64,000 nt of DNA from Rhododendron vialii (Eukaryota > Streptophyta > Magnoliopsida > Ericales > Ericaceae): contig NC_080558.1 in NCBI RefSeq assembly GCF_030253575.1, positions 5,404,001-5,468,000 of the forward strand, written 5' to 3'. Positions 42,888-52,868 of the stretch are shown here, one piece after another. The notes under the pieces are model-generated. The model saw nothing but the letters and a program-made list of their open reading frames with translations. It was not told the origin of the DNA and did no database searches. Within the stretch, counting starts at the first letter, position 1, and every line of letters begins with the position of its first letter. Made by a program: the position numbers and the translations under genes.

Positions 42888-44703
42888 ATGGAGGAGATGC
42901 GTGAGGCAGCAATGGCTTATTACGCGAACATGTCCAAGGACCAACAAAAAACTCTTGTGCGTTTCTACAAATCAATAGACGCAAATGGAGACGGGAAAGT
43001 GAGCATCCAAGAGTACTCGGATTTCCTAGTAAAAAAAGGCCACAACCTGGGGCTCCATACAAACCTGTTCAAATTTCTCGACAAGAACAACGACGGCACT
43101 CTGGATTTCGAGGAATCCGTTACGTTTTTCTATATGCTCACGAGCAACAGGCTTGTGGTCTGTGATGGTTGTAACTCCTACTTGTGGGGCCTCCATTTCC
43201 TGTGCGTCGAATGCCACAAGGATAACAAGGAGAAGACATACGACCTGTGTTGTTCCTGTTATCGTAACAAGAACTTCACTCATGCTCACTCCTGCTTCTT
43301 GGACAACTATGCTCTCCTCCGGAACTCTCGAACCATGGTAACATACTGCTGCTCCTACTGTCCTACATACATCTGTATGCATATATATGATAAACTGGAT
43401 TGATTTTTGGATGTATTCATGGAGCGCTGATCGAAGTTCTTATCACGATGACACCTAGAAACAGTTTTGTAATTTCCCGCATGTGTTGGAATTGTCCCAT
43501 ATGGCTCATTTAAGCCACCCAAATTTTGTTGTTATATTTTAGAGGTTATTCCATTTATTGCTAATTGATTTTAGGTTAGAACCTTTCAAAAAAATCTAAC
43601 AAAAAGGCTCGATTTTAATTTTTACTTTAAGCTCCTGAAAAGTCAAGGACGGCTTTGTGTCCCACACATGGTTGGAACCAGGGGCGGACTACATGGGTTG
43701 CCGGGATTTAGTTTTGGTTCTTCCATTCGACTTTTTGTTAGATGGTTCTTTTTTTGTCGCTGGACTTTCTCCTAGCTGCATGTATCAATATCTTGTGGCC
43801 GGTTCTTGTCTTTTTTCCTTCGATGTGCCATGTTGAGATTATTAATAAATTTTTTTCTGATAAAAAAAAAAAAACTGCAACAAAGCTAATGACGTTACTG
43901 TTCAAAAAAAGAAGAAGCTAATAACGTCAAGATGCCTTTTTAATTGATTGGTCGCATTCTAGCCGAGTTTGAACCGAACTTTAGGCAACTTTTTAAAAAG
44001 TAAATACCCTACATTTTTTGATCGGCATAAATTTTTTATTAATCTATGCAATATTACAAAGATTAAAAGACTAAGGACAGAAAGCAAATTAAAATTACTT
44101 AATCTTCACACTACCCGAGACCCAAACGCTAGTCCGAGACCAACCAAAGCCCTAAACACCCAAAAACAAAAACCCCACCAATAAAACCACCACATTGCCA
44201 GAGACTACAAACGATCGGGATTTGAAATGCCGCTACCGTTGCGCAAGCCGCCGTGAATCCACCATATGTCACCGATCCCAAAAATGCTCCGAGCCGGCTG
44301 CTAACGCCTTGCATCCCAACCATCACTACCGCTGAATGAGAGACCACCACCGCCATGACCACCACTGATCCAAAGCCCCATCACCGCTACAAGCTATCAC
44401 TGCCGCCACCCACAAATTAACCTCCCTCGCAAATACCGTACGTTAGGAAGGTACGTTATAAGCGCTAAGACAGTACAGTCTTAATTTGCTAACAATACAT
44501 TTGCTTTTGGAAGCTTCAGTTTTGTAATGAACTGGACTTGTTAATGTGCAGTATATTTTCTTAAACTTGAATTGATTTGTTTGTTAACTAATTGTGGTCT
44601 TTTATGCGTTTAGGACAAATTGAAGCGGCGCACAAAGAAGGTGTTAAAGGGCGGTGCTGAATTCGCTTGGGGTTTTTTTTTGGGTTTTAACGGAAGTAAT
44701 TAA
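42888..44703 (+). CDS. EF-hand/ZZ-like zinc-finger protein, gene D, 179 aa
   Basis: Exon 1 is 42888-43337 (donor GTAACA); exon 2 is 44614-44703 (acceptor GTTTAG); phase 0. The start is MEEMREAAMA, as in A. EF loops are DANGDGKVSIQE and DKNNDGTLDFEE, both with all expected ligands, making D the best Ca2+-binder of the set by sequence. The ZZ-like module has CDGCNSYLWG, CVECHKD, DLCCSC and HAH. Exon 2 encodes DKLKRRTKKVLKGG and a short aromatic end. The 1.28-kb intron contains two LINE 3' ends and a GGACCACC-rich stretch. The 3' UTR homologous to A and the truncated copy is interrupted by a retroelement (44885-45213) and by a CACTA element. Role inferred: Ca2+-responsive adaptor of unknown partner. 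Confidence 0.83.
43660..43876 (+). mobile_element. LINE 3' end in the gene D intron
   Basis: T-rich sequence ending in GAGATTATTAATAAATTTT, then CTGAT and a 13-A run at 43862-43874. GCTAAT(G/A)ACGT occurs after the tail and again 40 bp on, around another A-run, suggesting a second tiny insertion. No coding domain. Confidence 0.6.
44010..44420 (-). mobile_element. LINE 3' end in the gene D intron, opposite strand
   Basis: Begins with ATTTTTTGATCGGCAT, then TTTTTTATTAATCT and ACAAAGATTAAAAG, the same 3' motif as at 40028 and 23410. The remainder is ACC-rich without a recognisable domain. 5' limit uncertain. Confidence 0.6.
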
Positions 44704-44884
44704 GAGGAATGATATATAATGTCAAAACTATTTTTGTTGGTACCAAAACTCTAGTACACAAGAAGACTTGTATCATGTGTAGCGTACAAGACTTTTATGC
44801 GCTGAAACTTTGGCATCAACAAAAATTGTTTTGACATTATCACTATCTGAAATTAAAGCACTAGTCCCGTTAGTAAAATTCTGC

Positions 44885-45213
44885 ATTTTACAACGCATTG
44901 GGCCTTGGCCATTTAAGTATTTCTGGTTTCTTGGGTTTTGCCCGTTGGGTGTTGGGCTTGGCCTATTAGGTGTATTGGTTCGGGCTTAGCCCACTAGATG
45001 TTTAGGGCTTTGTCCTATTTCGTGTTTCTTTTTCATTCAATCTTTGGTTGTATTTCCCTCCCCTCTCTCGATGTACTATTCGTCAAGTTTTCTTGAATAA
45101 AATGTTACTTTTGTCGATTAAAAAAAAGCTTGCTCTCTTTAGTCTTTTTAATACTTATTCAAAGAGTAAAAACATTTCTTTGCTGTTAATTAAAAAAGAA
45201 GAAGAAGAGAAAG
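44885..45213 (+). mobile_element. Retroelement 3' end in the gene D 3' UTR
   Basis: GGGC(T)TGGCC-type repeats, then GTCAAGTTTTCTTGAATAAA and an A-run near 45120, and more A-rich sequence to 45213. AAGGCTTGGAGCAA resumes at 45212, the same UTR position as the insertions in A and the truncated copy. Confidence 0.6.
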
Positions 45214-45247
45214 GCTTGGAGCAACAATTCACAACAGTTAACTTTTA

Positions 45248-46701
45248 CATCAATACAAGAAAATCGACATCTTTCAACGATCAAAAGCGTCACTAAAGAA
45301 CAAAAAAAAATGACGCTAAAGGCTATACTAATGGTTCACCAACAGTCGGCCAGACCGTCGCTGGTAGAGGTATAGTGACGGTTTTGACGAGCGTTGGTAA
45401 AGGAAATTTTTTTTTTTGAAAAACTACCACTGTGTGATGTAATGCCCACGTGGCGCTGACGTGGCACCCGTGTGGTAGAAAAATAATGTTTGATCCTCTT
45501 GGGAATGAACCCACAACATCGTGTGTGCGCGCGTGCTAGCAAACCAGCCGAATTATCCCACAACTTGTGTTAAATCAAACACCTAATATTTACAAACCAA
45601 AATTTTCTTAATCTAATTTTTTAAATTTGGTTTAAATTCGGTTTGTGCTATACAAACACCTACTAATATCTTCTTTTTTGTTTTTGTTTTTTTCGATTGG
45701 AACTGTCAATTTTTTACATAGTAAAGAATACATCCTTCATATCAAGAATGAAATCAATTGAGGATCGTTACACACTTGATCAGGCAGAAAATTTTATTTC
45801 ATTAATGAAATTTTGTCTCAATAAAGAAGTTTTCTAAACTCGATCAAGCCAAATTTTTACGAGAGTGATTTAATCAATAAGGAAAACAAAATCAATGGTC
45901 TCGACCATCACGGTTGTGTTGTGGTCGAGTGGCTACTGTACGTTCAAGTACAAAACAAGACATAGTTTGTTATGAATTACATTGAACGTATATATTTTAA
46001 ATGTAATTACAAACTCAATTTTTACAATCGTCAATCCAAACCGTTGGGAGTTCACATCTCGATCACTAATTCTGTCACTATCACCAACATCGAAGATCAT
46101 CGGATATCGTTGACCGCCTGATCGGATCACATTTGATGCATCCCGAGACATTAAAGTATTAGATTTTAAGACCCGACCCCTACCTGAGTCATATTTTGTC
46201 TGATCGAAACCATCTATCTTTTACATATTAACGAGTACTTCATTTGTACCAAAGAGGAAGTTAATCGGGTATCACTATACACTTGATCGGATAAAAAAAT
46301 TTATTTATTTAATGAAATTGTGTCTTGATAAAGAAGCTTTCTAAACCCAATTGAGTCAAATTTTTACGAGAATGATTTAATCAACATGGAAAAAAAGTCA
46401 ACCATCTCGATCTTTAGTTCTGATTTGGAAAACCGATCGTATGAAAGAAAATTGGTTTTGGCGGTGTAAAAATCTACTAACAGTTAATGAAAACCGTCAC
46501 TATAGTCCAGTTTTTAGTAACGGTTATTAAAAATCTTCGTTATAGTCTTGTAATCTACTAATGGTTGCATAAAAAACCATCGCTATAGTCTTGTTTCTAG
46601 TAACGTTTTGCACACCGTTACCATACACCATCTATATCGACGGTTTTTCCAAGCGTTACTAAAAAAAGCCGTTGGGAGATCCCAAATTTCTTGCAGTGCA
46701 T
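45248..46701. mobile_element. Non-autonomous CACTA transposon
   Basis: The element spans 45251-46698, bordered by CAT at 45248-45250 and 46699-46701 (the 3-bp duplication typical of CACTA). Ends: CAATACAAGAAAATCGAC on the left, TTTCTTGCAGTG on the right; the first matches the CACTACAAGAAA consensus with one change. Subterminal repeats of a CG(T/C)(T/C)(A/G)CTA-type motif are dense near both ends (45350-45400, 46500-46660). 1.45 kb, no transposase frame. Confidence 0.88.
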
Positions 46702-46833
46702 GTATTTGGTCCTATTTTCATATGTAAATTTTATTGATATGAGTATGAATCTGTAACTAGCTAGGAAGTTAAGTTGATTGTGTGATTGATATATGACCAA
46801 ATCTAATTTGAATAGCAAATTGAAATTATTCAG

Positions 46834-46935
46834 GTCTATGGCCTATGGGTACAACAAATACCAAATGAATGACTTTGGTTATGTTATTGCTGGAGGTAAT
46901 ACATCGAGGCATGGCATTGGAAGAAATGACACTAG
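46834..46935 (+). other. Exon-like segment, unknown
   Basis: 102 bp between TTATTCAG and GTAAGT. Only one frame is open (phase 1 to 0), reading SMAYGYNKYQMNDFGYV, then IAGGNTSRHGIGRNDT. I recognise no family. It could be a downstream exon of a D-like gene or a captured exon. Confidence 0.3.
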
Positions 46936-46959
46936 GTAAGTCATTTGTGCATAAATGTG

Positions 46960-47620
46960 TATAATCCTTTTTTCAAGGCTATCCTTTTTTCAAGGCTATC
47001 CGTATTCATCTATTGATAATGATAGAATAAATGTGTGGTGGTACTTTGTTTTCAGCTTTTGCAAAAGAAATACGCTTGATACTGGAATAATTAATGGGAG
47101 GGTTGTGGTACTTAGTTTTGGGTTTTTTTTTTTTTCTGTCTGCATTTGGTCTTTTCCATAAATACCATGTTATGGTCTAGTTTGCGGCCATGTTGGTCCC
47201 AGATTTATCATGGTGGCCTTATTTAATTTGCCACTTTATTTTGATATATATATGGTGTGGCCTCTTTGCTTACCCCGTGCAAACATCAAGCAGGTGGTAA
47301 ATTTCAGCAAGCAGGAGGTTGATATCTAGATGCATTGACATCATAAGCTCAGCTATAATCTAGGCTTAGGAGCCATAACTCCTCTCCACATCATATATGC
47401 AAGTACCAAGAAAAGAAAGCAAGAAAAACACCACCTACAATATTATCTGGCCAGACGACCTTGTGACCCTGGTATTTGTGGAAGTTTGTTTTTGTTGGCT
47501 TGAAATTTGTGGAAGTTTTTTTTTTTAAGTATACCATTGTGTATATTGGATGCAGTAGAATCTTGAATTTTAACAATTTAGTATTCATCAATGACTTGCT
47601 TCGAGTAACAATATATGTTC
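46960..47620. other. Intergenic, no supported gene
   Basis: An 18-bp direct repeat (CCTTTTTTCAAGGCTATC) occurs at 46967 and 46985, plus two poly(T) runs. Nothing further is recognised. Confidence 0.4.
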
Positions 47621-48140
47621 TTTTTTTGTTGGGAGTACACAAGTCAGCAGCTTTCATATAATGTTATATGTTCTATTTTTTTGGAGTTTCACAGCATAGA
47701 AACTCACATATAACGTTATATGTTTTACTTTATTGAATTGGTCCGCGCAGCGGTTTCATTGACTAACTTCTGATAACCGAATATAAATAATCTTATTTAT
47801 GTTTACAATGCAAAAACAAACAAAGAACTTTATATGTGTATTACTTTGCCACATAAATAAATACACACAAAAAAACGTAATAAGTGTGACAAAAAATAAA
47901 CTTATAGCCTTATAACGTTATACATGAGATTCTGTCCTTTCTAACTCTAAAAAAAATGGGAAAAAAAAGAAGAGGAGATCTTGTAACTTCTTTCCCTTTG
48001 TTGCCGTCGCCTTCTTCACGGTCGATTTCACATGTAACTTAATACTCTTCACCCCTTGAACAACTGCACAAATAATAAGTCAGTAAGGCCGCTGCGCAGA
48101 CCAATTCAATAAAGTAGAACATATAATGATCAGAGTTTGA
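47620..48140. mobile_element. Foldback element with ~50-bp inverted arms
   Basis: 47706-47763 and 48079-48128 are complements (TTTATTGAATTGGTCCGCGC against GCGCAGACCAATTCAATAAA). ATATAACGTTATATG-type palindromes lie at the left edge and echo the tandem array at 48291. Limits approximate; no target duplication found. Confidence 0.6.
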
Positions 48141-48290
48141 TATAATCATATCTACTCGCAATCAAAACCCTAACTTATATATTATTAATTGTTCAATTGT
48201 GCTTTGCTAATGAGTTCTTATATATACCTTGAACTGGACTCAGTTACCAACATTGATATAACCATATATAACCCTATATATTTGTTGAAC

Positions 48291-48560
48291 AGAACATCAT
48301 ATATAATGTCTCACGAGATAGTAGATTGTATATAACGTTATATAAATCAGAAATTATATATACATATATGCAAAAGCGACAGAACATCATATATAATGTC
48401 TCACGAGACAGTATATCGTATATAACGTTATATAAATCAGAAACTATATATACATATATGCAAAAGCAACAGAACATTATATAAAATGTCTTACGAGACA
48501 GTAGGTCATATATAATGTTATATAAATCAGAAACTATATATACATATATGCAAAAGCGAC
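48291..48560. repeat. Three tandem 90-bp units
   Basis: Units at 48291-48380, 48381-48470 and 48471-48560 have the same length and few substitutions. Each contains TATATAATGTCTCACGAGA and TATAACGTTATATAAATCAG-like blocks. 90 bp is a multiple of three, so minus-strand frames stay open and give a 30-residue repeat; coding is unlikely. Confidence 0.95.
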
Positions 48561-49240
48561 GAAGGGCGACGATCGAAGTGGATATATACATATCTGCCAA
48601 ACGATCAAAGTGGATAATAGGAGAGAGAGATAGAGAGAGGGAGAGAGAGATAGAGAGAGAGAGACGATCGACGTCGACAGATTTGACAAACGATCAACGT
48701 TGATCTTCGTCCTTTGATCACGTTGGAGTATTTCTCTCGTTCTTCATATTCGGAATGAACTGTACCTTGGGGCTAGGTCGACAATCGACGACGAAGAAAG
48801 TCTGGGACGTGGGTTGATCTCTGCTTTTCGTCCGTAGATCTCGATGTTGGAGTGACGACGGCAATCGTGGGCTTGACGACGGCGACAGAGACGACACCGG
48901 TATTTGAGCGCTCGAGGACGGCGACGACGATCGAGTGGTTAAAGACGAACTCTTTTTAGGTTTGGGAACTGGGCTTTTCTTCTGAAAATGGATGAAACGG
49001 ATGAAAATGGGGGGGGGGGGGGGGGGGGGTGTGGGGGTGGTTTGTAATTTTTTGAAATGGGATAATTTTGAAATGGATGAGACAGGGCAAAATATTTTTT
49101 AAAATTAGGGGTATATTGGTCTTGCCGGGTTCATTTAATCCCTAATAATAGGCTAGTGGACTTAAGGGGTTATGAAACTTAAAAGTGGACTAGATGGGTT
49201 TGGAAACTGCTATAGTGGACTTATGCAAAATTCTCCCTAG
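48561..49240. other. GACGA-rich segment, (GA)n and G21 run; possible element end
   Basis: A (GA)n tract near 48620-48665, GACGACGGCGAC-type repeats at 48850-48930 and an uninterrupted run of 21 G at 49009-49029. The last ~140 bp (GTGGACTT-type repeats up to CTCCCTAG) resemble a transposon terminus on the minus strand. No domain. Confidence 0.4.
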
Positions 49241-49261
49241 TATTTACTTATTATTACGCAC

Positions 49262-50060
49262 CTTCCATCCCTTTGGGATTGTGTAACCAGCATAGGTGAA
49301 GTCACACAGGGCCTCCCTGAAAGTTCCTTGAAGAGGAGGAGCAAGTCTCATTACTTCGCACATCACATTCCATGAGTACTTCATTTTCGACAAATCTTCC
49401 CAATCTAACATTTCCCCTGCCTTTTTGCCCTTCGAGATTTCCAATTGCTCTGTATACATTTAAAATGAGAAAAGTTTTATTATTGCCAAACACCCAACCA
49501 CTTCAACATATACTGTAACAAATCTTCTATTGCGTTAACACATTATATAGCTTCAATGAGTAAACAATGGAGGAAAAATTCAAACTCAATTGTTTTGTAG
49601 AAAATGGAATGGTCCAAATTTTCTCCAATTAACTGTTTCGAACAATCCAGCAACTTACTTGCGATACAAAGACTTTGACATGTCACACTATTCTTTAGGA
49701 GTCACACTTTTAAGACAGTTCCAGTAATTAGGCGCGAAGATATATTCATTACCTTATGAAAAGTAATAATATATCACCATAAAAAGTTCAAATTTCTTAA
49801 AAGGCCAAAGAATGGGAGGAAGGGAGTATTTGGCTTACTTTGACCTAGTCATGTAATGAAATTAGAAGCAATAAATAGAGCTAGCTAAACATCCTTTCTG
49901 GTTAATTTGAAGTACGACTGATATGCTTGAGAAATTACACAGAAACAAACGGGACCACTTGCGAGACAAGAACAATAAAGGGGCCGGGCCGGACCGGGAC
50001 ATGTTACCTGATAGTACTCTGTTGTAGACATCTGGATTTTCACCCACATACTTCATGAAA
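49262..50060 (-). pseudogene. CYP716-family cytochrome P450 fragment (two exons)
   Basis: Minus-strand exons at about 50008-50060 (FFMKYVGENPDVYNRVLS) and 49262-49449 ([55 protein letters not shown]), with GT-AG introns in phase. The MRLAPPLQG and [13 protein letters not shown] blocks are typical of CYP716 enzymes, which oxidise triterpene scaffolds in the ER membrane. The N-terminal half, the oxygen-binding helix start and the Cys-containing haem loop are all missing, and a stop lies 3 codons before the first exon piece. A gene fragment, not an enzyme. Confidence 0.85.
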
Positions 50061-50067
50061 AAAAGTT

Positions 50068-50295
50068 ATGGTGGTAGAAGTGAAAAAGCGGTTGTCTCGA
50101 CCGTTCCAAAAGATAGAGCTGGAACAAGAAGTGAAAAAGCGGTTGTCACTCGAGGCTAGAATTTATAACATCAATTACAAAGATGAGGATGATGATTTGG
50201 TTTTAATAGCTTGCGATGAAGATCTAGAGGAATGTATCTCCAGTTCTAAACCGTTGGGCTCCGGTTTTCATGAGCTATTTCTTAAGCCAAAGTAG
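50068..50295 (+). pseudogene. NIN-like protein (NLP) PB1-domain fragment
   Basis: An open frame of 75 codons from an ATG. The PB1 part reads EVKKRLSLEARIYNINYKDE, then LVLIACDEDLEECISSS, matching the end of the PB1 domain of plant RWP-RK NLP nitrate-response factors. Before it EVKKRLS is present twice because a 21-bp stretch is duplicated (50075-50095 and 50128-50148). No RWP-RK domain or GAF-like region is nearby, so it is a fragment. It starts 8 bp from the P450 fragment, on the opposite strand. Confidence 0.75.
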
Positions 50296-51141
50296 CTCAT
50301 GAAATTGGCGTTGACCAACTTTAATCTTGGTAATTTACCCTTCTTAATATTTTACTGCAGAAGTGTTTGGTTATACAGTCAAACTGTTTGGACATCTCCA
50401 GATCGATCTATTGCATAGGAGAAGTGCATTTAGAGATTCTCCAATACCTTTGTATATGAGTTGCTGTTGCTATAGTCTGAATAAGTGCTTCATATGGTAT
50501 GTTTTACGCTATATATGTTCTCTGATTATGGGCTTTCGATTTTTTGGAGCTCTGTTTGTGATGAAGATGGTAATGGAGAAAGGGAGGGGGAACAATAGTA
50601 CTAGGGATACTTTTGTCTTTTAATAGAATTTTCCACGCTCGCGTAATTTGTGGATCTCATCACAAGGCTTGATGCGTGACCAAAAAGTTACTATGTGAGT
50701 ATGAATATTTTCAACGTTGTTCAAGAGGAAAAGCACGTAGGACCACAATCTAATAACAAAAAGGTAAACAAGACGCAAAAACTCGTACCAAAATAACTGA
50801 AACAAACCTTTAGCAAAAACTTCATTCTACACTAATACTATTAACTATCCAGATGCTAGAAATAGAACATCTCAAAAGAATAAGAAATCAAATAAATAAC
50901 TAAATTATAGAAAACCTTTGTCTACGTCTAGGTCAGTTGAACTTTTGTTCTTCTTCTTGTCAAAAAAAAAAAAAACTACTGTTGATACTTTCTCTTCTCT
51001 GAACACAGAGATCCTCTCTACATCAATGTTAAGAAGGGATTATGTAGTATTTTCGTTTTTTGTCGGTCTTCCAACGGTAACATTTATTCTTTGGACACGA
51101 AGATCCTCTCTATGTTCATCTTCGATCTGACGGTATCATTT
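50296..51141. other. Intergenic, no supported gene
   Basis: The first ~300 bp may be the former 3' sequence of the NLP fragment (a TACTGCAG acceptor-like site at 50357). The remainder is AT-rich with a poly(A) run near 50960. Confidence 0.35.
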
Positions 51142-51527
51142 GATGTGGGCAAAGGCGGAACTATATAGAGGGGGGAGTGACACGGGCCAATCCCAATTTT
51201 GTAAGTAGTGCTTTTTATGAGTATAGATTAGGCACTTATTGGTATCCAAACAACTTGATTTTCACACAAATATTAAAAATGCAGAGATTTCAAAGATGAA
51301 TGGTGTGGATCACAAATAAATAGTTCAATAGTTTTCATTTAAAGACCATTGGAATTAAATTAAGTCTTTATTCATTTATAGAAAAAGACAAAGATCAATA
51401 TTGTACTAACTTGACACTTAACCTTTCTCTTAAAATTTTTACGAATGAATATTTAAAGATACTAGTAGAGTCTCATTAAACGCCGCCGCCTTTGAATTTA
51501 AATTCTAGTTCAACCACTGGACGTGGG
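51142..51527. mobile_element. hAT-like non-autonomous element, 8-bp target duplication
   Basis: The element is 51150-51519, flanked by GATGTGGG (51142-51149) and GACGTGGG (51520-51527), one mismatch. Ends CAAAGGCGGAACTA and TAGTTCAACCACTG are imperfect inverted repeats of the CAGxGGCGGAxC type common in plant hAT elements. 370 bp, non-coding. Confidence 0.65.
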
Positions 51528-52608
51528 ATCCAAAAGTTGTGTGAGAATGTAGTGTTTTAGTCTTTGTTTCACAGAGAAAGCACCTAAGGACCACAACCTA
51601 ATCAGACAAAGGTAAACAAAACTATTCCTTTTCTTAGACTCGATCCCGGAAAAAGAAATCCAAACAGATACCGCATCTTCAGTTTTCCCAATAAAACAAA
51701 ATAGAAATGCTACTGGTACAGCAGCTGCTATACAGCAGTCCCGCACAGACCACTTTTGCGCCCGTCTCGGGTCCCGCAAAGATGATCGGAGCCACTCATT
51801 TTGTTCAAAATACTTTGTTTAGGATCCTTGTAAAAACTCACCTCAATCCGATATCGGGAAGGGTGTTTACAAATCATCTAATTTTGCTTTAAAATTTAGG
51901 CTAAATGTAGAGCTTCTATTTGTCCAATTTGCTCTGACGGTTTTGTGGTTTTGAATTTTTGGATCCTTTGGGGATATTCGCAAGACCAATCAAATCAATT
52001 GTGAATTGAGAATCAAATAAGGTTATTAGCGATGGATCCCTCCAAATTCTATAGTACATTTTTTTGTGTCCTGTTTCAGCTTCTTTTTGAAGATATTAGC
52101 GATTGAAGTCAAACCAAGATTAATTAAAAGGATTCAGTCTCTTGTTTAGCTTCATTTTTCAATTGGGTTTGCAACCAATTTTTGTTTAGTCTCTTGTTTC
52201 TTCTTTTGATATTGCGTGTCAATAACTGTGCTTAGATATAGTGGAGAAACGGACAAGGCTATCGAAGAAGCCCAGGAGTATGACCTGCTTGCTTGTATTT
52301 CTCTCCGTCGCCTACATATTTTCCTATGTCGCCCAAAACATTCTCTCCATCGCCGCCAGGTTTCCGTCTGTCGCTGTTGCCGCCTCCTCCATCCTCATCC
52401 AATTCAGTGGCGGTATTTTCATCGTCTAACCAGTCCATGGATAATTCATAAAACATGACGGGTCAACTGTTTCCGAACTAATTTTGCTCATAGTTTTCAG
52501 CGAAGTGATATTCTTCTTGAGCTTACATTTATCACATCTAAACACAGAACAAAATTATTGGTATGGTAAAATATTGGTTAGCTTATATATAAGAGTAAAA
52601 TGTTAAAA
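51528..52608. other. Intergenic, no supported gene
   Basis: A 62-codon frame at 52241-52429 has two hydrophobic stretches but no family. CAGCAGCTGCTATACAGCAG near 51717 is a short near-palindrome. Nothing else is seen. Confidence 0.4.
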
Positions 52609-52868
52609 CCCGCCGATAATAACCAACTGGAGCTATTTCAATTGGTCAGGACTCTTTCATCACACTAGGAGATTAGGAGTTCGAGTTTTTCCATCTGCAT
52701 GTGAGTATTCTTTAATTTGTATTTGTTGGGGTTATTTCTCCCCTTAATTGGGCTTATAGTTAAGTTGGGCTTATAGTAATTGTTATTCCTTTGATAGTGG
52801 TTTGTATTTCATACATAATGTAATGATCTCTCCTATCGATTGACTAAAAAAAAAAACTCGCTGATAAT
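52609..52868 (+). mobile_element. tRNA-derived SINE with target duplication
   Basis: The body is 52621-52856. The head has an A-box-like TATTTCAATTGGTCAGG at 52634 and a B-box-like AGTTCGAGTTTTT at 52679, about 45 bp apart, as in Pol III promoters. It ends in an A-run (52846-52855). CCCGCCGATAAT (52609) and CTCGCTGATAAT (52857) are the duplicated target with two changes. A related body without the head lies at 59645-59850. Confidence 0.7.

Noticed and set aside
48291..48560. CRISPR-like regular array
   Set aside because: Units are contiguous with no unique spacers, in a plant genome.
48274..48600. 108-aa frame with a 30-residue repeat
   Set aside because: Product of the 90-bp tandem array, whose period happens to be a multiple of three.
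49262..50060. Functional cytochrome P450
   Set aside because: Only about 75 residues of a ~480-residue family are present; haem-binding Cys loop and N-terminal anchor are missing.
52241..52429. 62-aa frame with two hydrophobic stretches
   Set aside because: Too short, no family, no conserved neighbour; could be chance.
52621..52700. Functional tRNA gene
   Set aside because: A and B boxes are present but no cloverleaf acceptor stem is formed, and the body ends in poly(A): SINE head.
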